This document shows, in pieces, positions 1 to 8,924 of a stretch of DNA of 32,874 bases. Both the position numbers and the translations under genes were made by a program. Each line of letters opens with the position of its first letter. The first letter of the stretch is position 1. Under the pieces are notes generated by a model. The model worked only from the letters and a program-made list of their open reading frames with translations. It searched no databases and was not told where the DNA came from. The DNA is from Planctomycetota bacterium (GTDB lineage Bacteria > Planctomycetota > Planctomycetia > Pirellulales > Pirellulaceae): assembly GCA_029259935.1 (NCBI GenBank), contig JAJDEH010000276.1, positions 1 through 32,874 on the forward strand, in the 5' to 3' direction.

Positions 1-1
1 C

Positions 2-688
2 GGAATCAATGACGGTCCCGTCGCCGCGGGCGATGCGGTGGCGACGAATGAGAATACAGCCACTTCGATCAACGTACTGGCCAACGATGCCGACGTGGAT
101 GGCGGCGATAACCCGTCGAACTTCTCGCTCGATTCCATCGATAGTGTAGTGGTCAGCGGTCTCAGCACTGGAGCGAACCTCATTAGCGGCACGGTCCAGG
201 AAGGCGCTGAGGGAGTGATCGAATTCAACCCCGGCGCGGACTTCGACGAACTGGATAGCACGGACACCGCGACCGTGACGGTCGGTTATACGATGAGCGA
301 CGACGAGGGAGCCACGTCGTTCGCAACACTCATCATCACGGTCGGCGGCCTCAATGACGATCCGACGGCCAATTCCGATATCCGCGGCACGACGAAACAC
401 GCACCAATCACAGTCGGGGTGCTGGGCAACGATACGGATGTGGATGGCGGCGATAACCCGTCAAACTTCTCGCTCGACTCGATCGACAGCGTGGTCGTGA
501 GCGGTTTGAGCACGGGCCCGAGTCTCGTTACCGGCTCGGTCGGCATCGTCGGCACGAGTGTTGCGTTTGACGTCGGAACGGACTTTGACGAGTTGTCGGC
601 TGGCGAGTCAGCCACGGTTACGGTCGGCTACACGATGAGTGACGATGAAGGTGCTTCGTCGTCGGCCACGCTGGTGATTACGGTTAGC
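2..688 (+). repeat. Two tandem in-frame VCBS/Ig-like domain repeats (345 bp and 342 bp)
   Basis: Unit 1 is 2-346 and unit 2 is 347-688. The two share long blocks at DNA level, for example GTGGATGGCGGCGATAACCC at 95 and again at 440, exactly 345 bp apart. Synonymous differences outnumber amino-acid changes in this block, which suggests duplication followed by purifying selection rather than very recent copying. More units probably lie upstream of the window. Confidence 0.85.
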
Positions 689-2056
689 GGAGTCAACAGC
701 AGCCCGATGATCACCGGGCTCAACTCGGACCATGACGAGTCGTGTGAGGGCACCGCCGATGGCGTAGTCTCGATTGACGGGTCGTTCGCCGACGTTGACA
801 TTTCGGAGTTGCACACGGTAACGGTCGACTGGAACGACGGATCGCCGGTTGAGTCGATTTCGGTCGACCAACTCGCCAACACCTTTGCCGGCAGCCACGC
901 CTATTCGACCGGGGGCATCTTCACGGTCTCGGTCACGGTCCATGATTCCAATGGAGGCATGGATTCATCGACCACGACGGCGGTCTCTCAGGGCGTCGGC
1001 CTGGTTGACGGCGTGCTGTACCTCATCGGCACCGACGCGGCCGACGTGTTCTTCGTGTATCCAAACTATGTACAAGATGAAATTGTCGTCTATGCTCGAC
1101 TCGATTCGGGCCCAGGCTATGGCTACCATCTCGAACTCGGCAGACGCATTCACGAGGTGTTTTCGCCTGCAGAAATCGAAAGAATCGTCGTGCACGCTTG
1201 CGATGGTGCCGACAGTTTCCATGCCTGGGGCCTCGAATTGAAACCGGCCACGATTTTTGGAGGTGCGGGCAATGACTGGATCTCTGGCACTAACGGCGAT
1301 GACTTTATCGACGGCGGTGAAGGACGGGACCAGATCTCGGGCCGCGGCGGAAACGACATGATCGTCGATATTGTTGGGGACAATCGAATATTCGGTGGCA
1401 ATGGCAACGACAGCATCACAACCGGAGCAGGCAATGACTACATTGTCGCCGGAAGAGGCGATGACACAATCCACGCCGGCGACGGAAGAAACAAGGTTTG
1501 GGCCGGCGAGGGCGATGACTTGGTTGTCAGCGGCAGCGGGAACGATTGGCTAGGCGGCGGCGAAGGCAACGACGTGATTTTGGCGGGAGCGGGAATGGAC
1601 GACGTCAGCGCCGGCAGCGGAAACGATATCGTCGTTGGCGGAGCCGGTAACGATTGGATCAACGGCGGGCACGGCCGCGATCTCTTGATTGGCGGCATTG
1701 GCCGCGACTACATCAACGGCCACCATGGCGACGACATCCTGATTGCCGGCTTCACCGATTTCGACGCCAACGTACCCGCGTTGGAAGCTCTGCTGGCCGA
1801 ATGGTCCAGTGGGTCGGATTACGCCGCCCGCGTTGCCAACATTATCGGCGGCGGTGGTAGCCTGGAAGGCCTGGACATCTTGCTGGACGACACGACGGTC
1901 CACGACGACAATGAATTCGACTTGCTACGTGGCAGTTTCGGACAAGACTTGTTCTTCTACAACTTCAGCGGAAACGGAAGAAGGGATATCGCCTGGGATA
2001 TCCGACACTGGTGTTGGTGGTGGCGCAGAACCGAGGAACGAATCGACATCGACTAA
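2..2056 (+). CDS. Secreted VCBS/Ig-like, PKD-like and RTX calcium-binding repeat protein (5' partial)
   Basis: The reading frame is open from the first bases of the window, so the N-terminus lies upstream; the GTG at 38 is internal. Two tandem repeats of 115 and 114 residues come first (each starts G-x-N-D/S and carries NDxDVDGGDNPSNFSLDSID and YTMSDDEG), matching VCBS / bacterial Ig-like units. A PKD-like domain follows at about 700-985 (VDWNDGSP, then HAYSTGGIFTVSVTV). A run of RTX nonapeptides (GGxGNDxI type) spans about 1243-1746. RTX repeats fold into a beta-roll on binding calcium outside the cell; VCBS and PKD units are typical of surface adhesins and matrix proteins. The tail after 1950 is unusually Trp/Arg-rich (a WCWWWRR stretch) and could reflect a sequencing frameshift. 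No type I secretion genes are nearby. The family call is firm; substrate or binding partner is unknown. Confidence 0.85.
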   Translation, partial: GINDGPVAAGDAVATNENTATSINVLANDADVDGGDNPSNFSLDSIDSVVVSGLSTGANLISGTVQEGAEGVIEFNPGADFDELDSTDTATVTVGYTMSDDEGATSFATLIITVGGLNDDPTANSDIRGTTKHAPITVGVLGNDTDVDGGDNPSNFSLDSIDSVVVSGLSTGPSLVTGSVGIVGTSVAFDVGTDFDELSAGESATVTVGYTMSDDEGASSSATLVITVSGVNSSPMITGLNSDHDESCEGTADGVVSIDGSFADVDISELHTVTVDWNDGSPVESISVDQLANTFAGSHAYSTGGIFTVSVTVHDSNGGMDSSTTTAVSQGVGLVDGVLYLIGTDAADVFFVYPNYVQDEIVVYARLDSGPGYGYHLELGRRIHEVFSPAEIERIVVHACDGADSFHAWGLELKPATIFGGAGNDWISGTNGDDFIDGGEGRDQISGRGGNDMIVDIVGDNRIFGGNGNDSITTGAGNDYIVAGRGDDTIHAGDGRNKVWAGEGDDLVVSGSGNDWLGGGEGNDVILAGAGMDDVSAGSGNDIVVGGAGNDWINGGHGRDLLIGGIGRDYINGHHGDDILIAGFTDFDANVPALEALLAEWSSGSDYAARVANIIGGGGSLEGLDILLDDTTVHDDNEFDLLRGSFGQDLFFYNFSGNGRRDIAWDIRHWCWWWRRTEERIDID

Positions 2057-2456
2057 CCGCACACCATATTTTTTGCCTGTCGACCCGAGGTCTGTTGCCG
2101 AAGCCGGGCCACGGAAGGCACTCTCCTGCTCGACCTAAGCTGCTTCGTTCAAGCAACTTACGGCCAGAGCAAGCCGGTGGGCCAAGCGTTATCTTCTCAA
2201 TCCGAACGTCGGAGTAGGGTTCAGCGCGCAAGATTTTCGCAAAAAGTGGAAATCTCTGAAGGTACGCCGGGGCCTGGTGCGGTTGTTCTTATGAGCATGA
2301 GTGCTTTCTAAAGCGTTTCGCCGTGATTGTTTCCGAGGCCGTCGGAATTCCAGCCCGGCAGCAAAACAGGCCCGGTTGTACAGTCCGACGATGAACTCGC
2401 TTGCTTGGACCAGCACCAGTCAGAAGCCGACCACCTAAATGTGTAATGAGGTAACC
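2057..2456. other. 400-bp intergenic region between the two RTX genes
   Basis: No convincing gene, RNA or terminator is visible. The short open frames here are of atypical composition and have no recognisable motifs. A possible sigma70-like promoter exists at about 2284-2312 (TTGTTC, 17 nt, TTCTAA), but it is weak and planctomycete promoters are poorly defined. The region is long enough to carry an independent promoter for the downstream gene. Confidence 0.4.
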
Positions 2457-4160
2457 ATGAACAAATTTCGATTCAAATCGCGGATGGAAGCACTCGAGCC
2501 ACGTCAAATGATGGACGGCTGCGGCCTCGCTCTCTGTGCTCTGAACACCGGCGCGATCGCTAGTTCTTCGAGCGCCCCGTCGAACCAAAATGTTACAGTT
2601 TTCCAAAACACCGCGGCTCATCAGGATGTCGCGGCTTTTCAGATAGCCCATTCGGCGAATGCCCGGCTGGATGACGGTCGGCTGTCAGTCAACGGCACGG
2701 ACCTGGGAGATCGCATCGAATTGATGGAGGTCACGTCGGACAATCGACAAGCCGGCTATGGCGACACAGCCACCAAAGTCAAAGTCAAGATCTGGAACCA
2801 GATCAAATCCATCGAAAAGTACTTTCCCATCCAAGATGTTCGGTCCATCGAAGTGAGGAGCCGCGGTGGCGATGACGATATCGTTAACAGGACAGGTTTC
2901 CCCGCCACGGTCTCCGCCGGTTACGGGAACGACAGGATTCAAGTTTCTCAAGCGGCCAACAAATTGTACGGCGGCCCAGGCAACGATTTCATCCATGGTG
3001 GAATGGGCAGTGATAGAATCTACGGTGGCGATGGAAACGATGAAATTCATGGGGGCCTGAATTTCTACTACCTTGACGGATCCGACGACAACGACTTCAT
3101 CTACGGCCAGGATGGAGACGACAGGATTTTTGGAGCAAAGGGGCGAGACTACATTGATGGCGGATCCGGTCACGACTACATCGCCGGTGGACAGGGCGAC
3201 GACACCTTGGTGGGCAGCCACGGGGACGACAAAATCTTCGGAGGACGGGAAGACGGCGCTATCCGGGGAGACGGAAATGACATCCTAGTAGGTGGCGCGG
3301 GAGCGGACCAGCTCTTTGGCGGTGACGACTCAGACCATCTGTATGGCGGTTCAGGGAATGACGAAATGCACGGCGAGTACGGTGAAGATAAGTTGTTCGG
3401 CCACTCGGGTCAGGACGTAATGCACGGCGGAAACGGCCCAGACCTTCTTTATGGAGGTGATGATAACGATCAAATGTATGGGAATGCATCGGGCGACGAA
3501 CTCCATGGCGGACGTGGGGCAGACTTGCTCCATGGCGGTTCAGGGTCCGACCTGATGTTTGGAGACGCAGGCAACGACTATTTGAGGGGGGGCGACGACT
3601 TCTATTCTGACGACGACGGCTGGATATGGGACTCTGACGAACTGCATGGAGGTTCAGGAAACGACCAGTTGTTCGGCGGTTCTGATGGCGACGAACTCCA
3701 TGGAGATTCAGGTAACGACCGCCTCTATGGCGGTGACGGTCTCGACGAACTGCATGGAGGCTCTGGCAACGACCGGCTGTACGGAGGTGCTGGCTTTGAC
3801 GAGATCCATGGGAACGATGGCCATGATTACATCCATGGAGGAACAGGTAATGACAAGTTGCATGGCGGATCCGGCAACGATCGGATTTACGGCATGTCAG
3901 GGGACGATTCCATCTCCGGGGACCGTGGAGATGACGACTTGTTTGGCGGCTCGGGAAATGACCGAATGTGGGGCGGCTCAGGAACGGACTATTTGTGGGG
4001 CGAATCGGGCAACGACTACCTTGACGGCGGCGCGACCGATTTTCGGGTGGACTATCTGTACGGCGGATCAGGCAATGATGAGGGCGTAAACGCAGTGTTC
4101 CGTACCTTCTCCTGGGTTCGCGATAAGTTGCGGGACATTCGACGCATCCATTGGCGCTAA
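2457..4160 (+). CDS. LEPR-motif RTX calcium-binding repeat protein
   Basis: This is a 567-aa protein if started at ATG 2457, which has GAGG eight bases upstream; an in-frame ATG at 2439 would add six residues with no better signal. The N-terminus (MNKFRFKSRMEALEPRQMM) carries the LEPRxxM motif seen at the start of many large exported planctomycete proteins and replaces a classical signal peptide. After about 150 unique residues, nearly the whole protein is RTX repeat (about 2960-4080), with a distinctive alternation of ELHGGSGND and RLYGGxGxD units, giving an 18-residue super-repeat. A short basic tail (DKLRDIRRIHWR) ends it. Calcium-dependent folding outside the cell is expected from the family. 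It follows another RTX gene on the same strand, which suggests a surface-protein locus. The binding target cannot be inferred. Confidence 0.87.
   Translation: MNKFRFKSRMEALEPRQMMDGCGLALCALNTGAIASSSSAPSNQNVTVFQNTAAHQDVAAFQIAHSANARLDDGRLSVNGTDLGDRIELMEVTSDNRQAGYGDTATKVKVKIWNQIKSIEKYFPIQDVRSIEVRSRGGDDDIVNRTGFPATVSAGYGNDRIQVSQAANKLYGGPGNDFIHGGMGSDRIYGGDGNDEIHGGLNFYYLDGSDDNDFIYGQDGDDRIFGAKGRDYIDGGSGHDYIAGGQGDDTLVGSHGDDKIFGGREDGAIRGDGNDILVGGAGADQLFGGDDSDHLYGGSGNDEMHGEYGEDKLFGHSGQDVMHGGNGPDLLYGGDDNDQMYGNASGDELHGGRGADLLHGGSGSDLMFGDAGNDYLRGGDDFYSDDDGWIWDSDELHGGSGNDQLFGGSDGDELHGDSGNDRLYGGDGLDELHGGSGNDRLYGGAGFDEIHGNDGHDYIHGGTGNDKLHGGSGNDRIYGMSGDDSISGDRGDDDLFGGSGNDRMWGGSGTDYLWGESGNDYLDGGATDFRVDYLYGGSGNDEGVNAVFRTFSWVRDKLRDIRRIHWR
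2960..4080 (+). repeat. RTX nonapeptide array (27-bp / 54-bp period)
   Basis: The coding sequence repeats a 9-codon motif (G-G-x-G-x-D-x-L/I-x) about forty times. In the second half, two alternating 9-mers (LHGGSGNDR and LYGGDGLDE types) make a 54-bp super-period, for example at 3646-3800. This low-complexity DNA also opens long antisense frames, which are not genes. Confidence 0.85.
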
Positions 4161-4578
4161 CGGGGAGCGGATTCCAATGCCTGGCTCTGGCCTTCCATCG
4201 GCGGTCCATGAAGGCTGAAGGGAAACACAACCTCCTCAAATCTCCCTGCAAATTAAGAGGACTCAGTTATCCCCCTGGCCAAGGGGGGCAAAAGGGGCAT
4301 CGAGTGAAGCGTGCGCAGCTAGATGCACACTTTTCGAGCTGCCCCGCTGCGGTTGCACTTCGGCGGCGGAGCGGTCCGCGAGTGTTGCTTCCCTGTCGCC
4401 CGCACCATAATTCCTCACCGGCGTAACGGAAAATGGCTGCTGGGACCATATAGAAGTAAAGTCTCGACCCAACTACCTGTCGGGTTTTCTTGGCTGCTGT
4501 CTCGACATCCGCCGGTACGGCGTGGGATGATGGGATCTTGAGACGATGGATGGCGAACGATAGATCAAGGATTTGCCA
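4161..4578. other. Intergenic region with a C/G palindrome, upstream of the DUF1592 operon
   Basis: This 418-bp stretch has no convincing gene. It contains a short GC palindrome at about 4270-4287. The operon promoter must lie here or within the last 100 bases, but I cannot pick out a clear -35/-10 pair. The ribosome binding site AAGGA at 4567-4571 belongs to the next gene. Confidence 0.4.
4270..4287. repeat. Short C/G palindrome (CCCCCT-GGCCA-AGGGGG)
   Basis: The arms CCCCCT and AGGGGG flank GGCCA. A related but imperfect palindrome (CTCCCGCTT-GGC-AAGGGGGAG) occurs at about 30945-30965, also between genes. The shared CCCxCTTGGCAAGGGG core suggests a dispersed intergenic repeat, in the style of small palindromic repeats. 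Confidence 0.5.
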
Positions 4579-7239
4579 ATGAGCATTGCATGCCGACGGG
4601 TTATCGTATTGTTTGGGGTCTTTGGGTGCTTGCTGACAATCGGCGGCGGCAAGTTTTCCTTGCTGGCCGATGATGCGACCAGCGACAGCGCGACACCGCG
4701 CACGCGTAGCGGGCTTGTTGTACTCTACGATTTTGGTTCCGCCGGCGGTCCGGTTGTGAAGGATCGTTCGGGAGTGGGGCAGCCGGTCGATTTGCGGATT
4801 GGAGACCTCAAGGCGGTCCGCCGATCGAATGGCGCTTTGGAGATTCGCGGCAAGACGGTGATTCGTTCCGAAAAACCGCCCACCAAGATCTTGGACGCGG
4901 TCCGCCGATCAAATGAAATCACGATCGAGGCCTGGATTCGATCGGCAAAAACCGGCCAGAGCGGTCCCGCACGCATCGTCACGTTGTCCAAGAACAGTAG
5001 CGAACGCAATTTCACATTAGGGCAAGACGGCGATCGCGTGGAAGTTCGGTTGCGCACCAGTAAGACGAGCGGCAATGGAATTCCTGCCCTGGTTTCGCCA
5101 AGCAAGTCGCTGGGCACGAATCTAACACATATTGTCTACACGAGAAGCCGCGATGGCCGGACGCGTATTTTCGTCAACGGAAAATCCGTCGCCCAGAGTT
5201 CGGTAGCCGGCGATACTAAGTCGTGGAATCGGCAATTTCAATTGGCGCTGGGGAATGAACTGAGCAACGATCGTCCGTGGCTGGGCACCTATTATTTGGT
5301 GGCCATTTACGGCCGTGGGCTGTTGCCGAAAGAGGTCGAGCAGAACTACAAGGCGGGTGCGTCTTCTCAAGCGACCGCCGCCTTGGCACGCAACGATCAA
5401 GCACGCCATTTCGATACTCAAGTCGCGCCGCTGTTGACGCGGCATTGCCTGGAATGCCACGACTCGACGGTCAAGAAGGGCGGCTTGGATCTATCGCGAA
5501 AAGATGCCGCGCTGGCCGGTGGCGAGAGCGGGCCCGCCATCGTGCCGGGCAAGAACTCGGAAAGCCCCTTGTGGACGTTGGTCGAGTCCAACGAGATGCC
5601 TCACGATCGACCGCCCTTGTCAAAGGAAGAGAAGCAATCGCTGAAGCGGTGGATCGACGGCGGCGCGGTCTGGTCGGTGGAGGTGATCGATCCGGCCATT
5701 TATGCTTCCGACCGCCACTCCCGTGGCATCTTTCTTCAGCGGCTTACTGTTTCCGAGTACATCGAAACGGTACGCAGCGCGGTTGGAGTCGACATCGAAA
5801 AGGAAGCCCGCCAAATTCTTCCCCCAGACTTGCGAGCCGACGGCTTCAGCAATACCGCCTATAACTTGACCGTGGACCTGAAGCACGTCGATGCGTATGC
5901 CCGATTGGCGGAGACAATTGTCGCGCGAATGGACGTCGAAAAGTTCGCCTCCAAATTTTCCAAGAGCCGCCGGCTGACCGACGATAACATGCGGTCGCTG
6001 GTCAGCAAAATGGGCAAGCGGCTGTTGCGAGGGCCGCTTGAGGATCATGAGATCACGACCTATCGCGGCATTTCGACAACGGTGGCCAGCGCGGGCGGAA
6101 GTTTCAAGGATGCGGTCGGCTACATTCTGGAAGCGATGCTGCAGTCGCCGCGGTTCATTTATCGCGTGGAAAATCAACGGGGCGATGGGACGGCGTGGCC
6201 GGTCAGCGAATACGAACTCGCCTCGCGGATGAGCTACATTCTGTGGGGCGCTCCGCCGGACGAGGAACTGATGCGGGCCGCCGACGCGGGGAAGCTTGAT
6301 CGCGACGCTACTCAGAATCATGCACGGCGGATGCTTCAAGATCCCCGCAGCGTGAAGCGATCGTATCAGTTCATTAACGAATGGTTGGATCTAGGGCGGC
6401 TGGACCATTTGCAACCCGATGCTGAAAAATTTCCCGACTGGGATCGGCGCGTCGCGGGCGACATGCGCGACGAGACGCTGGCTTTCTTTCACGAGGTGGT
6501 CTGGAAGCAGAGTCGTCCGCTGTCCGACCTGCTGAATGCCCAAGTAACTTTCGCCACGCCGCGGCTGGCCAAGCATTATGGTTTGCCGGATGGCAAGGCG
6601 GCAGCGACGTCGGAACAGATGCGATATGACCTGTCCAAGGTAGCGGGTCGCGGAGGTTTGTTGACCCATGGAAGCGTGCTGACGGTTGGCGGCGACGAGG
6701 CTTCGATGGTTTCACGCGGCCTGTTCGTTTTGCACGATCTGCTGCGGGGCCGAGTGCAAGACCCGCCACCCTGTGTCGATACCACGCCCGTGCCCACGAA
6801 AGCGGGACTCACGCAACGGGGCGTCGCCGAGGCCCGCATCGCCAACGCGAATTGCGGCGGCTGTCATTCGAAGTTTGAACCGCTCGCTTTCGGACTGGAA
6901 AAGTTCGACGGCCTGGGCGCGTATCACGAGCGAGACCGGCACGGAAACAAACTGCGCGACGATGGCGAAATCCTGTTTCCCGGCACGGCGAAAGCGGTCA
7001 AGTACAAGTCGTCCGCCGAGCTGATGGATCTGCTGGCCGCCAGTGATCGAGTTGACGAATCGATGACGTGGAAGCTTACCCAGTTCGCGCTGGGACGGCC
7101 CTTGGGGGCCGCCGATGCCCCAATCATCCGAGAAATCCACAAGTCGGCGCGGAAAAACGGTGGAACCTACGCCAGCTTAATCACTGCCATTTTGATGAGC
7201 GATCTGGTACAAATGACGCGAACGGAGACCAGTCAATGA
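4579..7239 (+). CDS. LamG - PSCyt1 - DUF1587/1595/1592/1588/1585 secreted cytochrome protein
   Basis: The ATG at 4579 is chosen over the TTG at 4573 because AAGGA lies seven bases upstream. The 886-aa product has a signal peptide (about residues 1-30), then a concanavalin A-like LamG domain (about 45-260). A planctomycete cytochrome C domain with CLECH heme motif follows at about 290-294 and a distal Met-Pro region (NEMPHDRPPL). Next come DUF1587 (about 385-450), DUF1595, DUF1592, DUF1588 with a second CxxCH (CGGCH, about 759-763), and DUF1585 to the C-terminus. This is the canonical domain order of the planctomycete family. A role in extracytoplasmic electron transfer linked to polymer breakdown is often proposed but not proven; LamG suggests carbohydrate or protein binding. 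It overlaps the DUF1552 gene by ATGA, so the two are co-translated. Confidence 0.92.
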   Translation: MSIACRRVIVLFGVFGCLLTIGGGKFSLLADDATSDSATPRTRSGLVVLYDFGSAGGPVVKDRSGVGQPVDLRIGDLKAVRRSNGALEIRGKTVIRSEKPPTKILDAVRRSNEITIEAWIRSAKTGQSGPARIVTLSKNSSERNFTLGQDGDRVEVRLRTSKTSGNGIPALVSPSKSLGTNLTHIVYTRSRDGRTRIFVNGKSVAQSSVAGDTKSWNRQFQLALGNELSNDRPWLGTYYLVAIYGRGLLPKEVEQNYKAGASSQATAALARNDQARHFDTQVAPLLTRHCLECHDSTVKKGGLDLSRKDAALAGGESGPAIVPGKNSESPLWTLVESNEMPHDRPPLSKEEKQSLKRWIDGGAVWSVEVIDPAIYASDRHSRGIFLQRLTVSEYIETVRSAVGVDIEKEARQILPPDLRADGFSNTAYNLTVDLKHVDAYARLAETIVARMDVEKFASKFSKSRRLTDDNMRSLVSKMGKRLLRGPLEDHEITTYRGISTTVASAGGSFKDAVGYILEAMLQSPRFIYRVENQRGDGTAWPVSEYELASRMSYILWGAPPDEELMRAADAGKLDRDATQNHARRMLQDPRSVKRSYQFINEWLDLGRLDHLQPDAEKFPDWDRRVAGDMRDETLAFFHEVVWKQSRPLSDLLNAQVTFATPRLAKHYGLPDGKAAATSEQMRYDLSKVAGRGGLLTHGSVLTVGGDEASMVSRGLFVLHDLLRGRVQDPPPCVDTTPVPTKAGLTQRGVAEARIANANCGGCHSKFEPLAFGLEKFDGLGAYHERDRHGNKLRDDGEILFPGTAKAVKYKSSAELMDLLAASDRVDESMTWKLTQFALGRPLGAADAPIIREIHKSARKNGGTYASLITAILMSDLVQMTRTETSQ

Positions 7240-8660
7240 AGAAGTCACGCATTAGCCGTCGCACCATGCTCAAGGGCCTAGGGACCGCCACGGTCGGTTT
7301 GCCGCTGCTTGAGGAAATGCTGGTCTCGCCCGTTTTGGCGGCCGCGAAAAAGACCGTGCCCGTCCGGGCTTTCAACGTCTTTTTTGGCCTTGGCGTTCCC
7401 GCTCCGCTGCAGACCGAGGGCTTTGACGGAGTCCTTGAGCCGCTAAAGCCGCTCGGTGATAAGCTGCTGATCATGCGGAACGTCGACCAGGTCCGCTGCG
7501 ATGAAAAGGGGATCAATGCACATTTCGACGGGGCGTCCGGCGCATTCACGGCCGAGCCGCCGGATGGCGAAGCGAAGTCGGGCGGTCCTTCAATCGACCA
7601 ACTGATTCGCAAGGCCCATTATCCCAAGGGGCTGCCCGCCGGCATGGTGCCTACGCTGATCGGCGGCACGTTTTTTAGACGCAGCCGAGTCAGCCGTTAT
7701 GTCCATAGTTACAACGAGGATGGCACGGTGGCCGCCACGATGCAAGAGAAGCCTCGCGATCTGTTCGATCGCGTGTTTGGCGTGCTGACCACTTCCGCCG
7801 ATGGCAACAGCCGCGGCCGACGCCTGAAGCGCAGCGTTTTGGATTCGGTGGTCGACCAATACAAGTTTTACACCGGAAGCAATTCGCCTCTGGGCGCGGC
7901 ATCCAAAGCGCGCGTCGCCGATCATCTGGAACGGATTCGCGAATACGAAAAACGCGCGTTCGAGATGAAGGACAAGAATCCAAATTCGCCGAAGTTGCCG
8001 CCGCGTTCCATTCTGGCTCATGGTGGGAAAGCGGACCCCGGCGGCCAAGGCATCGACATTACTCTGCAGGAACTTACGTCCGAGTGGCGGCTGATGGCCG
8101 ATCTGTACGCTTTGGCGATTCAAACCGATCGAGTGCGTTTTGGTGCTTTGACGTTCCTCGCCGCGGGCGAGCGCATCCGCTTGACGGGCGATTACGAATA
8201 TGGCGGCAAGAAGATCTTTCAGTTTGACGACGCGAAACAACAAAACGCTTCGGGCGACAAGGGATGTAGCCACGAGTGGTGGCACAAGTTTCATGAGAAG
8301 AAGAAGAACGAACAGTTGCGAGCCCACGCGCACATGAAGATGCGCGAAGTGGCTTACTTCCTAAGTCGGCTTGACGGGCCGGAGTCGAAAGAAGCGAATG
8401 GGAAGACGATTCTCGAAAATTCGCTGATCACGATTTCCACCGAATCCGGCGACGGCCGGCACTCCAACGTCAAACGCGAACTGTCGGGTGTATTCCACGC
8501 GATCACTGGTGCCGGCGGCAGGTTTAAGACGGGCCAGATCTTGGACGTTGGGGCCGAGGGGCTCGACGTTTACAACACCATGCTCTCCGCGATGGATGTT
8601 TCCCGCAGACTTGGACCCGTGGACCGTGAAAAGAACTCGGTCGACGCTATTCGAAGCTAG
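7236..8660 (+). CDS. DUF1552 family exported protein
   Basis: The start is ATG 7236, overlapping the TGA of the previous gene (ATGA), which fixes it over the longer upstream frame from 7068. The 474-aa product begins with a twin-arginine-like leader (ISRRTMLKGLG, then a hydrophobic run to about residue 37). The body matches DUF1552, the partner normally encoded directly after DUF1592/DUF1588 cytochromes in planctomycetes; visible family features include FFGLGVPAP near the N-terminus, the GGPSIDQLI segment and the late TISTESGDGRHSN segment. Biochemical function is not established; the fixed pairing implies a complex or shared pathway with the heme protein. Confidence 0.9.
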   Translation: MKKSRISRRTMLKGLGTATVGLPLLEEMLVSPVLAAAKKTVPVRAFNVFFGLGVPAPLQTEGFDGVLEPLKPLGDKLLIMRNVDQVRCDEKGINAHFDGASGAFTAEPPDGEAKSGGPSIDQLIRKAHYPKGLPAGMVPTLIGGTFFRRSRVSRYVHSYNEDGTVAATMQEKPRDLFDRVFGVLTTSADGNSRGRRLKRSVLDSVVDQYKFYTGSNSPLGAASKARVADHLERIREYEKRAFEMKDKNPNSPKLPPRSILAHGGKADPGGQGIDITLQELTSEWRLMADLYALAIQTDRVRFGALTFLAAGERIRLTGDYEYGGKKIFQFDDAKQQNASGDKGCSHEWWHKFHEKKKNEQLRAHAHMKMREVAYFLSRLDGPESKEANGKTILENSLITISTESGDGRHSNVKRELSGVFHAITGAGGRFKTGQILDVGAEGLDVYNTMLSAMDVSRRLGPVDREKNSVDAIRS

Positions 8661-8694
8661 CCGGCGTGTGCGAAACCGGCCTACGCTAGCGGGG

Positions 8695-8721
8695 GCGATC
8701 TTTAAGAAAAATCGCTCTTTT
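8695..8721 (+). terminator. Candidate weak intrinsic terminator after DUF1552
   Basis: GCGAT (8695-8699) pairs with ATCGC (8711-8715) across an 11-nt A-rich loop and is followed by TCTTTTCT. The stem is only five base pairs, so strength is doubtful; position just past the operon end supports it. Confidence 0.4.
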
Positions 8722-8769
8722 CTAAAAATTCTGAAATCGCTACTCTACCGCGACTTTTGCCAGATGAAA

Positions 8770-8814
8770 GTGACGGTGTTCCAAGTGACGGTGTTTCAAG
8801 TGACGGTGTTTCAA
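8770..8814. repeat. 15-bp tandem repeat, 3 copies (GTGACGGTGTTTCAA)
   Basis: Copies run 8770-8784, 8785-8799 and 8800-8814; the first differs by one base (TTCCAA for TTTCAA). The array ends in TGTTTCAACCG, the same 11 bases that end the 15-bp array at 14363-14430. It lies 110 bases upstream of the lipoprotein gene. Confidence 0.9.
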
Positions 8815-8924
8815 CCGTCTAGTCCATACTGTCTTGCCTTTGCCCGTCGCTTTCGGCTCCGATCTCGCAAACTTGTCGCAAGAACCAATCACTTTTCTGA
8901 TGGTCCGGCGGAAAGGATCTGCCA

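Larger units (their letters stand above)
8661..8924. other. Intergenic region with candidate terminator and 15-bp tandem repeats
   Basis: 264 bp with no gene. It holds a candidate terminator for the DUF1552 operon near 8695-8721 and three copies of a 15-bp repeat at 8770-8814. The ribosome binding site for the next gene (AAAGGATCTGCCAATG) closes it, and is nearly the same string as that before 4579 (AAGGATTTGCCAATG). Confidence 0.5.

Noticed and set aside
2685..3221. 178-aa minus-strand open frame in the same RTX region
   Set aside because: Same cause: low-complexity repeat DNA keeps stops out of the antisense frame; composition is a Val/Asp mirror of the RTX repeats.
1..4160. Type I secretion genes serving the RTX proteins
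   Set aside because: No ABC transporter, membrane-fusion or outer-membrane gene is in the window; the export route is therefore left open.
3259..4251. 330-aa open frame on the minus strand across the second RTX gene
   Set aside because: It arises because the repeat codons read as a repeated Arg/His-rich pattern on the other strand; it has no domain and the plus-strand gene is certain.
5277..5864. 195-aa plus-strand frame inside the DUF1592 gene
   Set aside because: It lies in a shifted frame within a strongly supported gene, with no motif of its own.
7068..7235. Longer start for the DUF1552 protein
   Set aside because: The first 56 codons overlap the upstream gene in another frame; the ATGA overlap at 7236 and the leader peptide fix the start.
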